64,000 nucleotides of DNA. It comes from LZORAL124-50-18 sp051208045. Lineage in GTDB: Bacteria; Pseudomonadota; Gammaproteobacteria; Pseudomonadales; Oleiphilaceae. This document shows, one piece after another, positions 34,656 to 42,825 of the stretch (position 1 is the stretch's first letter; the number at the start of each line of letters is the position of its first letter). The notes under the pieces were generated by a model. That model did not search any database and was not told the origin of the DNA. It saw only the letters and a list, made by a program, of their open reading frames with translations. The stretch is taken from positions 15,798 to 79,797 of the forward strand of contig JBPJFY010000016.1 of the NCBI GenBank assembly GCA_051208045.1, in the 5' to 3' direction. The translations under genes and the position numbers were made by a program.

Positions 34656-35318
34656 TTGAACACAGCCGACTCTGAACTGGTTTCCGTACTCATCGTTGAT
34701 GATCACCCGATGCTGCGCAAAGGCGTCACCGATTTGTTGGCGCTGGAGGAAGGGTTTGGCGCGGTTAAGGAAGCCAAATCCGGCGAAGAAGCACTGGAAT
34801 TGGCCACCGAGTTTGAGCCCGACATTATCCTGCTGGATCTGAACATGAAAGGCATGGATGGCATTGCCACCATTGCCGCCATGCGCGACCGTGACATTTA
34901 CTCCCGGATTTTGATTTTTTCCGTGTCCGATGATCAGGCCGATGTCATTCGTGCCATCAAGTCCGGTGCCGACGGCTACATCCTGAAAGATTCCGAGCCG
35001 GAAGCACTGGTTCAGTTTCTCCATCAGGCGGTTAACGGCTCCATGGCCATCAGTGATAAGTTAACCGGCATACTTGCACAAGCCCTGAAAGAAGAGGACA
35101 AACCCGGCCCCCACATTGCTTTGAATACGCTGACGTACCGGGAACAACAGATTCTCTCCCTCATCGCCGCGGGCATGAGCAATAAAATGATTGCACGCGA
35201 TCTCAGTATTGCCGAAGGCACGGTCAAGGTGCATGTCAAAAACCTGCTGAAAAAACTGAAAATGCGCAGTCGGGTTGAAGCGGCCATCTGGGCAATGGAA
35301 AACAATCTTAAAAAATAG
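34656..35318 (+). CDS. narL: NarL-family response regulator
   Basis: 220 residues from TTG, chosen because GGGAG lies eight bases upstream; a GTG at 34641 lacks a site. The receiver domain has VDDHPMLRKGV and acceptor D61 in LLDLNMKGMDG, plus SGADGYILKDSEPEAL. The C-terminal LuxR HTH reads LTYREQQILSLIAAGMSNKMIARDLSIAEGTVKVHVKN in segments close to E. coli NarL. Nitrate/nitrite sensing through NarX/NarQ is expected, but no sensor kinase is present here. mobA follows 20 bp downstream, tying it to molybdoenzyme expression. Confidence 0.88.
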   Translation: MNTADSELVSVLIVDDHPMLRKGVTDLLALEEGFGAVKEAKSGEEALELATEFEPDIILLDLNMKGMDGIATIAAMRDRDIYSRILIFSVSDDQADVIRAIKSGADGYILKDSEPEALVQFLHQAVNGSMAISDKLTGILAQALKEEDKPGPHIALNTLTYREQQILSLIAAGMSNKMIARDLSIAEGTVKVHVKNLLKKLKMRSRVEAAIWAMENNLKK

Positions 35319-35338
35319 AAAACACTCTCAAGAAATAG

Positions 35339-36013
35339 ATGAACTCTCCCCCGATGCCTGCCGATACCGCGACCACTGATGTCTCCAACGGTCTGCCTTT
35401 TTCACTGGACGGCGGTATTATTGCGGGCGGATTAGGGAGCAGAATGCATGGGCAGGACAAAGGGTTGCTCGAACTGAACAACGTCGCCTTCGCCCAGAGT
35501 ATCACCAGAGCGCTTCGCCCCTATGTTGGTCAGCTCATCATCAACTGCAACCGAAATCACACCGCCTACGCACAGTTCGCTGATCAGGTGGTAGGCGACC
35601 TGCCCAGAGAAGTCAATGGACAAACTCAGGTGGCCTATGATGGCCCAATGGCTGGTATCACCGCGATCCTGAAATCTTCAAAAGCACACTACGTTTTATT
35701 CAGCCCCTGTGACACCCCGTGCCTTCCGGACTCTTACGTCCCCAGAATGCTGAACTGCCTGCGCGACTCCGGGTATTCCCCGGAAAACCCACGCATTGTT
35801 ATCGCTTCCGACGGCGAACGCTGGCACCCGCTCCATGTGCTTATGCCCATCGGCTATGCCGATAGCATCACCGAGTTTCTCGCGGCAGGCGAACGCAAGG
35901 TCATGTTCTGGCTGAAACAGAGAAATCCACTGATCTGTGATTTTTCAGACTGCCCGGACGCATTTTTCAACGTGAACTCACCCTCTGACCTCGAATCCCT
36001 CTCGTTAACCTGA
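35339..36013 (+). CDS. mobA: molybdenum cofactor guanylyltransferase MobA
   Basis: 224 residues. The nucleotide-binding signature GGLGSRMHGQDKG (about residues 29-41) matches GGxGxRMgGxDKg. SPCDTPCLP and the terminal FFNVNSPSDL also fit MobA. It joins GMP to molybdopterin to make the bis-MGD cofactor used by nitrate reductase and the oxidoreductase at 39586. A start is given at the first ATG, although no strong ribosome-binding site is visible and the N-terminal 25 residues are longer than usual. Likely cotranscribed with narL. Confidence 0.9.
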   Translation: MNSPPMPADTATTDVSNGLPFSLDGGIIAGGLGSRMHGQDKGLLELNNVAFAQSITRALRPYVGQLIINCNRNHTAYAQFADQVVGDLPREVNGQTQVAYDGPMAGITAILKSSKAHYVLFSPCDTPCLPDSYVPRMLNCLRDSGYSPENPRIVIASDGERWHPLHVLMPIGYADSITEFLAAGERKVMFWLKQRNPLICDFSDCPDAFFNVNSPSDLESLSLT

Positions 36014-36110
36014 TCCTGATCAGAAATTTCTCAAATAAGCTTTGCCAACTTGCCCGCTCTGCATCTATGTTAATACAGTGACGCAGGATAATTTTCACGG
36101 GAGCGCTTTC

Positions 36111-36839
36111 GTGCCGATTTTCGAATGGAAACCGGAATATGAAACCGGCATACACGACATTGATGAGCAGCATCAGTATCTGGTTTCGCTTATAAACCGG
36201 CTTGACCAGTTGATTCACGCCCCCCAGGCCAGTTCCGATGACACGGTTGCTGATTTGGAAGAACTGTACACGGAGTTGTTTGATTACACCGTCTACCACT
36301 TCAATTATGAAGAGCAGCTGATGGAGCAGTCGGGCTATGCCAGCGCTTCCATGACTGCACATAAGAAACAACACGACCAGTTCATTCTCGAATTGAAGTC
36401 GGTTCTGAACGATTTTCAGGATGTAAAACTTGCGGATGGCAAAGTCATTTTGTCGTTTCTGACAAACTGGCTGATCAACCATATTTGCAAGATCGATAAG
36501 AAACTGGCGAAACATGTGCTGGCACAGGCTCAGCCCAATGATCCGGCAGAGCCAGCGACTGCCTCTACCACAGATACCATGTTAACAGACTACCAGGACG
36601 ACCGGCATTTCCTGGGCCTGTTTATGGATTTTTCCGAACACCTGTCTCACCACTTGAGTCAGGTGGAAAAACAACTGACGCAGTTACGCAAACAGCTCAG
36701 CACAGACGCGGAGGATGAGCCTCTTCCCGTCCCGAAAAAGCTCACCGAGCGTATCATGCGCCGCGTAAGGATTGTGCGGTCACTGGTAGGAAATCTCGAA
36801 TCCTCGGCCAAGAGCCTGAGAAAAAACAAGAAGTCCTGA
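36111..36839 (+). CDS. bacteriohemerythrin with C-terminal extension
   Basis: 242 residues from GTG with GGGAG upstream; the longer frame would add a non-homologous leader. The hemerythrin domain (about 1-130) carries the di-iron ligands: HDIDEQH, YHFNYEE, HKKQHDQF and LINHICKIDK. It binds O2 and may carry or sense oxygen. The remaining 100 or so residues form an acidic linker and a coiled, basic tail (KQLTQLRKQL, VRSLVGNLE) not found in simple bacteriohemerythrins. It lies next to narL-mobA, so a role around low-oxygen respiration is plausible. Confidence 0.85.
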   Translation: MPIFEWKPEYETGIHDIDEQHQYLVSLINRLDQLIHAPQASSDDTVADLEELYTELFDYTVYHFNYEEQLMEQSGYASASMTAHKKQHDQFILELKSVLNDFQDVKLADGKVILSFLTNWLINHICKIDKKLAKHVLAQAQPNDPAEPATASTTDTMLTDYQDDRHFLGLFMDFSEHLSHHLSQVEKQLTQLRKQLSTDAEDEPLPVPKKLTERIMRRVRIVRSLVGNLESSAKSLRKNKKS

Positions 36840-36841
36840 GG

Positions 36842-37381
36842 CTATCGAACCAAAGCCGCCAGCGCTTTGAACTCTGGCCCTTCCGCCACCCGTTGCAATT
36901 CAAACAACGCCATCTCGATGGAAGAAATGGCCGCGCCTGACTGGGCCATTCGGTCCAGACCAATCTGACAATTGTCCAGCGTGCGTGAGGAAACAGCGTC
37001 CTCCAATACCGTCACGCTGTACCCGGCTTCCATCAATTGAATGGCACTTTGATACACACAAATATGGGCTTCGATACCTACCAGAATCACCTGAGTTCTG
37101 CCGGATTCCGACAGCGCTTCACGAAAAGCATCACATCCCATACAACCAAACGACGTTTTCGCGATTGGCGCTTGATCACCCAACAGTTCTGCGACTTCGG
37201 GAATGGTAGGACCGAGTTTATCCGGCACCTGTTCCAGCCAAAGCACGGGCACCGACAGCAATTGAAACCCCCGAATGGCCAATTGCAAATTATCAAACAG
37301 ATGCTCTTTATCCGCCATCAGCTGAGCGAGCTTACCCTGTACATCTACCACTACCAGAACAGCCTTGTCTTTTTCCAGCAT
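36842..37381 (-). CDS. isochorismatase-family (YcaC-like) cysteine hydrolase
   Basis: 179 residues from the ATG with AGGAGAGG directly upstream. The catalytic triad is visible: Asp in VVVDVQGKLA, Lys in IAKTSFGCMG and Cys in GIEAHICVYQSA. The single-domain length matches YcaC/nicotinamidase-like hydrolases. The substrate is unknown. It ends two bases from the bacteriohemerythrin stop (convergent). The 45-residue SOS-box ORF lies 82 bp upstream on the same strand and might be cotranscribed. Confidence 0.85.
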   Translation of the reverse strand: MLEKDKAVLVVVDVQGKLAQLMADKEHLFDNLQLAIRGFQLLSVPVLWLEQVPDKLGPTIPEVAELLGDQAPIAKTSFGCMGCDAFREALSESGRTQVILVGIEAHICVYQSAIQLMEAGYSVTVLEDAVSSRTLDNCQIGLDRMAQSGAAISSIEMALFELQRVAEGPEFKALAALVR

Positions 37382-37462
37382 ATCCTCTCCTGTCGAGTTA
37401 ATCGCGCTCATCAATCAAACGCTCTGGCCTCACTCACCTGCCGGAAATTACCACAGCAGCGT

Positions 37463-37600
37463 TCAGGCACAGGCCTGCAGTAAGGTTTCACGCTTGTACT
37501 TGACCCATTCAGAGCCGACTTTCTTGTAGTAAAACGCAATGAGTTTTTGATTGACGGGCATTTGAACTTTTATGATATCACCCAGCATTGTTACACCCAT
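37463..37600 (-). CDS. 45-residue ORF behind tandem LexA-like boxes
   Basis: It starts at an ATG with AAGGAGAG seven bases upstream, an excellent site, and runs 46 codons to TGA. The peptide begins MGVTMLGDIIKVQMPVNQ, includes AFYYKKVGSEWVKYKRE and ends LLQACA. It is basic, with several aromatics and no membrane segment. No family is recognised. Two overlapping LexA-type boxes lie 48-82 bp upstream, the strongest regulatory signal in the window, so an SOS-induced small protein is the best reading. Coding status rests on the ribosome-binding site, frame and regulatory context. Confidence 0.6.
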   Translation of the reverse strand: MGVTMLGDIIKVQMPVNQKLIAFYYKKVGSEWVKYKRETLLQACA

Positions 37601-37647
37601 GACACTCTCCTTCAATAAATTCCGCTGATGGTGTATCAGCGATCAGA

Positions 37648-37682
37648 TACTGTACATATAAACACTGTATACAAGTACAGTA
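37648..37682 (-). promoter_or_regulatory. tandem LexA (SOS) boxes
   Basis: CTGTATACAAGTACAG (37665-37680) fits CTGT-N8-ACAG perfectly and resembles the E. coli consensus in its flanks. A second site, CTGTACATATAAACAC (37650-37665), has one mismatch (ACAC for ACAG) and shares a base with the first. Overlapping double boxes are known for tightly repressed damage-inducible genes such as colicins. They lie just past the stop of the solute-binding gene and 48-82 bp before the 45-residue ORF, all on the minus strand. Confidence 0.75.
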
Positions 37683-37685
37683 TAT

Positions 37686-38540
37686 TCAGGATGAAATGTC
37701 AAAAGATTTTTTATCAGTGATGCCATATTTTTTTCGAAGACGGGATAACGCGCCCTGTGCTTCTGCACGTTCAAGCAGCGTGTTCACCTCCTCCAACGTA
37801 ATGCCTTCAGGATCGCTCCGCACAAGCACCGTGTGATGATACTCTTGATCCCATTTGCTTGAGATCAGCAGTCGTTCTTCCAGGGTTGGATCCTGCAACA
37901 TTTGACGAGACAAAAACGAACGGGTCACCACCGCAATTTCTGCTAATGCCGGGCGGTCCAGCAGAATCAGATCAAGGTTTCGCCGATGATTGTTGGAGAG
38001 AAAAATCGTGAAGTTTTTACTGAGATAGTCATCATCGGCATTGAAATTGGCAAAACCGTAGTGGTACCCCAGAATACCCACCAAATGGCGCGCTTTCAGG
38101 TCATCGAAAAAAGTATCATCCCGACCGCTCTTTTTCAGTGCAACATAGACCTCACCACCGCGCATATACTCATGGGAGGACATTACCGGGAAATCGTGCC
38201 AGCCCCAGTCCGCACTTTCAAAAAACATCACCTGAAAACGGCCATCCATCATATCGGTGTATCGACGTTTGGGCGAAGTGGCCACAAACTGGAACCGATA
38301 GTCCTGCTGTAACTCATTGAAAACATCAATCAGGTCTACCGTGACACCAGACACTTCCTTACCATCCAACTCGACAAATGGCGGGAAGCTGTATCCGCCC
38401 ACTTTAATGATTTTCCGCCCGTCATGACTGGCTGCTGGCTGTGGCGTTGTGACGACATCGGCAACCCCCTTGGGCGCTAGACAGAGCATCAACAGGAGCA
38501 AAAAAATCCAGTGGTGGAATCGATCATCAACAATTTTCAC
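37686..38540 (-). CDS. periplasmic solute-binding protein, transporter substrate-binding domain
   Basis: 284 residues from GTG. The signal peptide ends near KGVADV (about residue 28). The family 3-like fold is seen in KVGGYSFPPFVE, GVTVDLIDVFNELQ, RYTDMMDGRFQVMFFE and a C-terminal LLERAEAQGALSRLRKKYGI. No partner transporter is nearby. The early aromatic segments suggest an amino-acid or small-molecule ligand. It is a second orphan binding protein besides the one at 17476. Confidence 0.78.
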   Translation of the reverse strand: MKIVDDRFHHWIFLLLLMLCLAPKGVADVVTTPQPAASHDGRKIIKVGGYSFPPFVELDGKEVSGVTVDLIDVFNELQQDYRFQFVATSPKRRYTDMMDGRFQVMFFESADWGWHDFPVMSSHEYMRGGEVYVALKKSGRDDTFFDDLKARHLVGILGYHYGFANFNADDDYLSKNFTIFLSNNHRRNLDLILLDRPALAEIAVVTRSFLSRQMLQDPTLEERLLISSKWDQEYHHTVLVRSDPEGITLEEVNTLLERAEAQGALSRLRKKYGITDKKSFDISS

Positions 38541-38654
38541 AGTCGTCGCCTTCTGATGAGTGCCGTTGGGGCGCAGTAGCTCATTCTGTAATTAATGGCC
38601 ACTAGGCCCCTAAGTTACAGGTTTAGTTGACAAAGCGCTGGTCTGCAACCTCCG

Positions 38655-39380
38655 CTATTCGTATTCGAACTTAATCTGAGCGTCTTCCCCTTCGAGCAAT
38701 TCGTCGAGCACCTGATTGGCCGCTTCCCAGTGACCTTCCGGAAAGGCCGTCTGGGCAGAAGCTACCTTGTCGCGATAGGCGGCGCGCAGTTTCAATTCGA
38801 TCCCGTGCGTGTGTGTCAGGGGTTTTTGATCAAACGCATCCAGTTTTTGTTGCAACTGATCCTGATCGACAAGTGATGCCGGCAGGCTGCTGACAAGCAG
38901 GCTCAGCATCTGTCGGGAAATTTTTACTTCGTAATTCCCGGCACCTTCCTGCTGTATGTAAACAATCGCATCCGCCCAATCCGCCAGCTTGGCAATCACG
39001 GCCAAGGGCGTACCTTTCATTTTCTGATCCAGCTTACGTAAAGGCGGATGAATCTCATAATCAAGTTGTTTAAAGACATCTGCCTTTTCGCCCAGCATGC
39101 TTTCCAGCTTACGCTTGCTCACCGAAGAAAAATCCCCCGCCAACAGTTCCGGCAAATCATGATTGAGACAGTAGTCCATCAATAGCAACTGTTTCTCTGG
39201 GGTATAGTAGCTGGCGGGCAGCACCTGTCGGGCCAACGCACGGGCAATCATGGTTACCATGTAATGATGTTCCGCCAAATATTGTGGTCGACCATGTTTT
39301 ACGCTGCTCCACCGCACCACGTGGCCACTGCGAACAATATCTCTTAAACTGAGCATGCCAATTCCTATGTTTTGATTCAT
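38655..39380 (-). CDS. HD-domain hydrolase, YfbR-like
   Basis: 241 residues, or 233 from a second Met at 39356. The metal-binding HD pattern is present: AEHHYMVTMIARAL (first His), CLNHDLPELLAGD (HD pair) and AKLADWADAIVY (final Asp). This spacing matches YfbR-type 5'-deoxynucleotidases, but R/W residues of the true YfbR active site cannot be confirmed by eye. The length is greater than YfbR by about 40 residues at the C-terminus. It is divergent from the molybdopterin oxidoreductase gene over 205 bp. Confidence 0.75.
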   Translation of the reverse strand: MNQNIGIGMLSLRDIVRSGHVVRWSSVKHGRPQYLAEHHYMVTMIARALARQVLPASYYTPEKQLLLMDYCLNHDLPELLAGDFSSVSKRKLESMLGEKADVFKQLDYEIHPPLRKLDQKMKGTPLAVIAKLADWADAIVYIQQEGAGNYEVKISRQMLSLLVSSLPASLVDQDQLQQKLDAFDQKPLTHTHGIELKLRAAYRDKVASAQTAFPEGHWEAANQVLDELLEGEDAQIKFEYE

Positions 39381-39585
39381 CGAGAAACCATCGGGATTAT
39401 CCCCGTGTCATCGGGCCGAAAGCTTACCGCACATCGACCATGCTCACCAAGTAAATGACGAATCCAACTATTCATTAATGACGTTAGTGCTTATACTCTA
39501 AACCAATCCTCCCCCCAAGGAAGACGCAGAACACACACCATAATAAGAACACGCTCAATAAGAAGAACACAAAAAGGAACACACC

Positions 39586-41883
39586 ATGGCCTCGATGGAC
39601 ACGCAAACTCATTTTCGAACCTGTAACCTCTGTGAAGCCATGTGTGGCGTCGCCATTGAAACCCGGGGGAAAGAGATCCTTTCCATCAAGGGCGATAAAT
39701 TGGACGAATTCAGTCGGGGTCATGTGTGTCCGAAAGCCGTAGCCCTGAAAGATCTCCACGAAGATCCGGATCGGCTGCGTCATCCCGTCAAGCGTACCCC
39801 GCAAGGCTGGCAGACCATCAGCTGGGAGGAAGCCTTCAACCTGGTGGTGAAGGGTATTCGCACCGTACAGGCCAAGTACGGGAAAGACGCCGTCGGCATC
39901 TACCTCGGCAATCCGAATACGCACAATCACGGCAGCATTTTGATGCTGTTGCCGTTTATCCGCGCTTTACGCACCAAGAAACGGTTTTCCGCCACTTCGA
40001 ACGATCAACTCCCCCACATGCTGGCCAATCTGAAGATGTTCGGCCATCAAGGGTTGTTCCCGGTGCCAGACATCGATCACACCGACTATTTCGTTTGCAT
40101 GGGCGGCAACCCCATGGCATCCAACGGCAGCATCATGACCGCGCCGGATATCAAAAAGCGCTTAAAAGCTGTTCAGGATCGTGGCGGGAAGGTCGTGGTC
40201 ATCGATCCGCGAAAGACGGAAACAGCCGATGTGGCGGATCGACATTTGTTTATTCAGCCCGGCACAGATGCTTTATTGCTCTTGTCGGTGATGCATGTGC
40301 TGTTTGAGGAAAATCTGACCAACACTGATCGCCTCACTCCCTACCTGGAGGACATCGAAATCCTGCAGGTCATCTCGGAAGGCTATGCACCGGCCAGTGT
40401 GGCAAAGCAAACCGGCATCGCAGCCAAAGACATCCGCAGGCTGGCACGGGAGTTCGCCTCTGCTCCGCGCGCGGCCTGGTACACTCGGCTCGGCACCAGC
40501 ACACAACAATTCGGCACCATCACCACCTGGTTGGGCTACTGCATCAACATTCTGACCGGTCGTCTGGATGCCCGCGGTGGCATGATGTTTACCAAACCCG
40601 CTGTTGACCTGGTTGAGCTGGGGGCACTGGCCGGGCAAACCGGACATTTTGATAAATACCGCAGCCGCGTACGTAAGCTGCCGGAATTCTCGGGTGAGTT
40701 GCCCAGTGTGACGATGGCAGAAGAAATTCTCACCGAAGGGCCCGGCCAGATTCGGGCAATGGTCACCGCCGCAGGCAATCCGGTGTTATCGAGTCCGGAC
40801 GGGAAACAGCTGGATCACGCTTTCGCCGGCCTGGACTTTATGTTTTCTGTCGATTTTTACATCAACGAAACCACGCGGCATGCACACGTCATTCTGCCTC
40901 CCACCGGCCCGCTGGAGCACAGCCACTATGATGTGGTCTTCAGTATGATCAGCGTACGGAACACCGCCAAGTATTCGCCTGCACTGTTCGAGCCGGAAAA
41001 CGACACGCGTCATGACTGGCAGATCTATTCCGAACTGACCAAGCGCTTCAGCAGCCGTGACATTAAAACGGCTCTGGAAGCGGAAGCCAGATTTCGCCTG
41101 ATCCAGCGCCTCGGGATTGATGGCTTGCTGGATATACTGCTTCGGGTTGGCCCGTACGGCGCGCAACTGGATTCTCTGGATCCCGTCACCCGCCCCCTGA
41201 TTGAAGGCATCCGCGATGCCCTTCCGCCAAAATCACCGATCAGGAAGCTGCTGGAAATGGGGCCCTATGGCAGCTACAACCGCAATCTGCCCAAAGGGCT
41301 CAACCTGAACGTGCTGCGGGATGCACCTCACGGCATCGACCTGGGCCCCATGCAACCGAGCTTCCCGGAGAGGCTCTATCACGCAGATCAAAAGATCAAA
41401 CTCGCCCCCAAGATTTTCGTCAAAGATCTTTCCCGACTGAAAAGCTTACGCGCCCCGGTTGTACAGGAAGCACAGGCCTTTACTAACTGCGTCGAAGGAC
41501 TGAAGCTGATTGGGCGGCGCGACATCCGCAGCAACAACTCCTGGATGCACAATAGCCACCGGCTGGTGAAGGGTAAAAATCGCTGTACGTTGCTGATTCA
41601 CCCGAGTGATGCAGAAAAAATCCGGCTGACCAGCGGAGACCGGGTAAAAGTGTCCAGCCGCACCGGCAGTGTCGAGATTGCCAGTGAGGTGACCGATCAC
41701 ATCATGCCCGGCGTCGTCAGCATGCCGCACGGCTGGGGCCATCATCGACCGGGCACCCAGCTCAACACCGCGCAACAACATGCCGGCGTCAGCATGAACG
41801 ACATTACGGACCCGGAAGCCATCGATCAATTGAGCGGTACATCCATGCTTTCAGGCATCCCTGTGCACATCCAAAAGGTGTAA
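39586..41883 (+). CDS. molybdopterin-dependent oxidoreductase (DMSO reductase/FDH superfamily)
   Basis: 765 residues. The N-terminal 4Fe-4S motif is C-N-L-C-E-A-M-C with GHVCPKA (residues about 14-50). The bis-MGD binding domains follow, with IYLGNPNTHNHGS, CMGGNPMASNGS and VIDPRKTETADVAD. The metal-ligand region KRFSATSNDQLPHML has no Cys or selenocysteine, so it is not a classic formate dehydrogenase; Ser or Asp ligation is likely. The C-terminal MopterinDBD reads SGDRVKVSSRTG. No twin-arginine signal is present, so it is probably cytoplasmic. The sirtuin gene starts eight bases downstream. Substrate unknown. Confidence 0.88.
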   Translation: MASMDTQTHFRTCNLCEAMCGVAIETRGKEILSIKGDKLDEFSRGHVCPKAVALKDLHEDPDRLRHPVKRTPQGWQTISWEEAFNLVVKGIRTVQAKYGKDAVGIYLGNPNTHNHGSILMLLPFIRALRTKKRFSATSNDQLPHMLANLKMFGHQGLFPVPDIDHTDYFVCMGGNPMASNGSIMTAPDIKKRLKAVQDRGGKVVVIDPRKTETADVADRHLFIQPGTDALLLLSVMHVLFEENLTNTDRLTPYLEDIEILQVISEGYAPASVAKQTGIAAKDIRRLAREFASAPRAAWYTRLGTSTQQFGTITTWLGYCINILTGRLDARGGMMFTKPAVDLVELGALAGQTGHFDKYRSRVRKLPEFSGELPSVTMAEEILTEGPGQIRAMVTAAGNPVLSSPDGKQLDHAFAGLDFMFSVDFYINETTRHAHVILPPTGPLEHSHYDVVFSMISVRNTAKYSPALFEPENDTRHDWQIYSELTKRFSSRDIKTALEAEARFRLIQRLGIDGLLDILLRVGPYGAQLDSLDPVTRPLIEGIRDALPPKSPIRKLLEMGPYGSYNRNLPKGLNLNVLRDAPHGIDLGPMQPSFPERLYHADQKIKLAPKIFVKDLSRLKSLRAPVVQEAQAFTNCVEGLKLIGRRDIRSNNSWMHNSHRLVKGKNRCTLLIHPSDAEKIRLTSGDRVKVSSRTGSVEIASEVTDHIMPGVVSMPHGWGHHRPGTQLNTAQQHAGVSMNDITDPEAIDQLSGTSMLSGIPVHIQKV

Positions 41884-41891
41884 TCCAGGCC

Positions 41892-42647
41892 GTGAACCCT
41901 ACAGACGCGCGATCACTTTTCGACGGCGTACAACGCCTGGCCATCATCACCGGGTCAGGCGTATCCGCCGAAAGCGGGATTCCTACCTTCCGGGATACGG
42001 AAAACGGGCTCTGGGCGGATTTTGATCCGATGACACTGGCCACCCCCGAAGGATTTCTGCGCGACGCTCCGCTGGTGTGGGCCTGGTATGCCTGGCGACG
42101 ACACTTGGTCGCCGGCGCGTCCCCCAATCCCGGACACACGGCCATCAGCGAATTGCTGTCCTCGTTTGCATCGGCCGCTCTCATCACCCAGAACGTTGAC
42201 GATCTGCATGAACGGGCAGGCAGCCGAAATGTGATCCACCTGCACGGCGAGTTAATGAAATCCAAATGCTTCGATTGTCATCATCCTCAGGCGGATAGCG
42301 CCCCTCCTTTACCCGAACCCCGGGAACGCATTGAGCCTCCACAGTGCCTGCAATGCGGGGGCAGATTGCGACCGGATGTGGTGTGGTTTGGGGAGGTGCT
42401 GCCGCCCGACGCCTGGGAGCAGGCCATGGATGCCGTATCCACCTGTGACCTGCTGATTGTCGCCGGTACCTCAGGACAGGTTTATCCTGCGGCCAGTCTT
42501 GTCGAGGTGGCGTATGCGGCCGAAGCGACAGTTATTCAGATCAATCCGGAGCCAACCCCGCTGGATCGCTGGGCGACAGCAAATATAAGAGGGAGGAGCG
42601 GAGATGTTCTGCCTGAGCTCGTGCGGTTGCTTTCTCGGCCAGCCTGA
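41892..42647 (+). CDS. cobB: Sir2-family NAD-dependent protein deacylase (CobB-like)
   Basis: 251 residues from GTG. NAD motifs GSGVSAESGIPTFRD (about 21-35) and TQNVDDLHERAG (about 98), catalytic His in HLHGEL and the zinc pairs CFDC and CLQC are all present. The YAWRR segment has the Tyr-x-x-Arg pair that in CobB and SIRT5 accepts succinyl- or malonyl-lysine. It is separated by only eight bases from the molybdopterin oxidoreductase, so cotranscription is likely. The link between the two functions is not known. Confidence 0.88.
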   Translation: MNPTDARSLFDGVQRLAIITGSGVSAESGIPTFRDTENGLWADFDPMTLATPEGFLRDAPLVWAWYAWRRHLVAGASPNPGHTAISELLSSFASAALITQNVDDLHERAGSRNVIHLHGELMKSKCFDCHHPQADSAPPLPEPRERIEPPQCLQCGGRLRPDVVWFGEVLPPDAWEQAMDAVSTCDLLIVAGTSGQVYPAASLVEVAYAAEATVIQINPEPTPLDRWATANIRGRSGDVLPELVRLLSRPA

Positions 42648-42825
42648 TTGATTTTTTGCGATACACTTGGTTTTTTTTCATCCCGCCTTATTCGACAATC
42701 GTTCTCTCTAAAAAGGCAATCTGGGCATCCACCGGCACAACAATAAAAATGACGGCCAGATAAGATGGCGTCAGATCCATTGGACTCGCCCCGTCCGCCG
42801 GTTCAATCGAAGCAAGGGACTCTCC

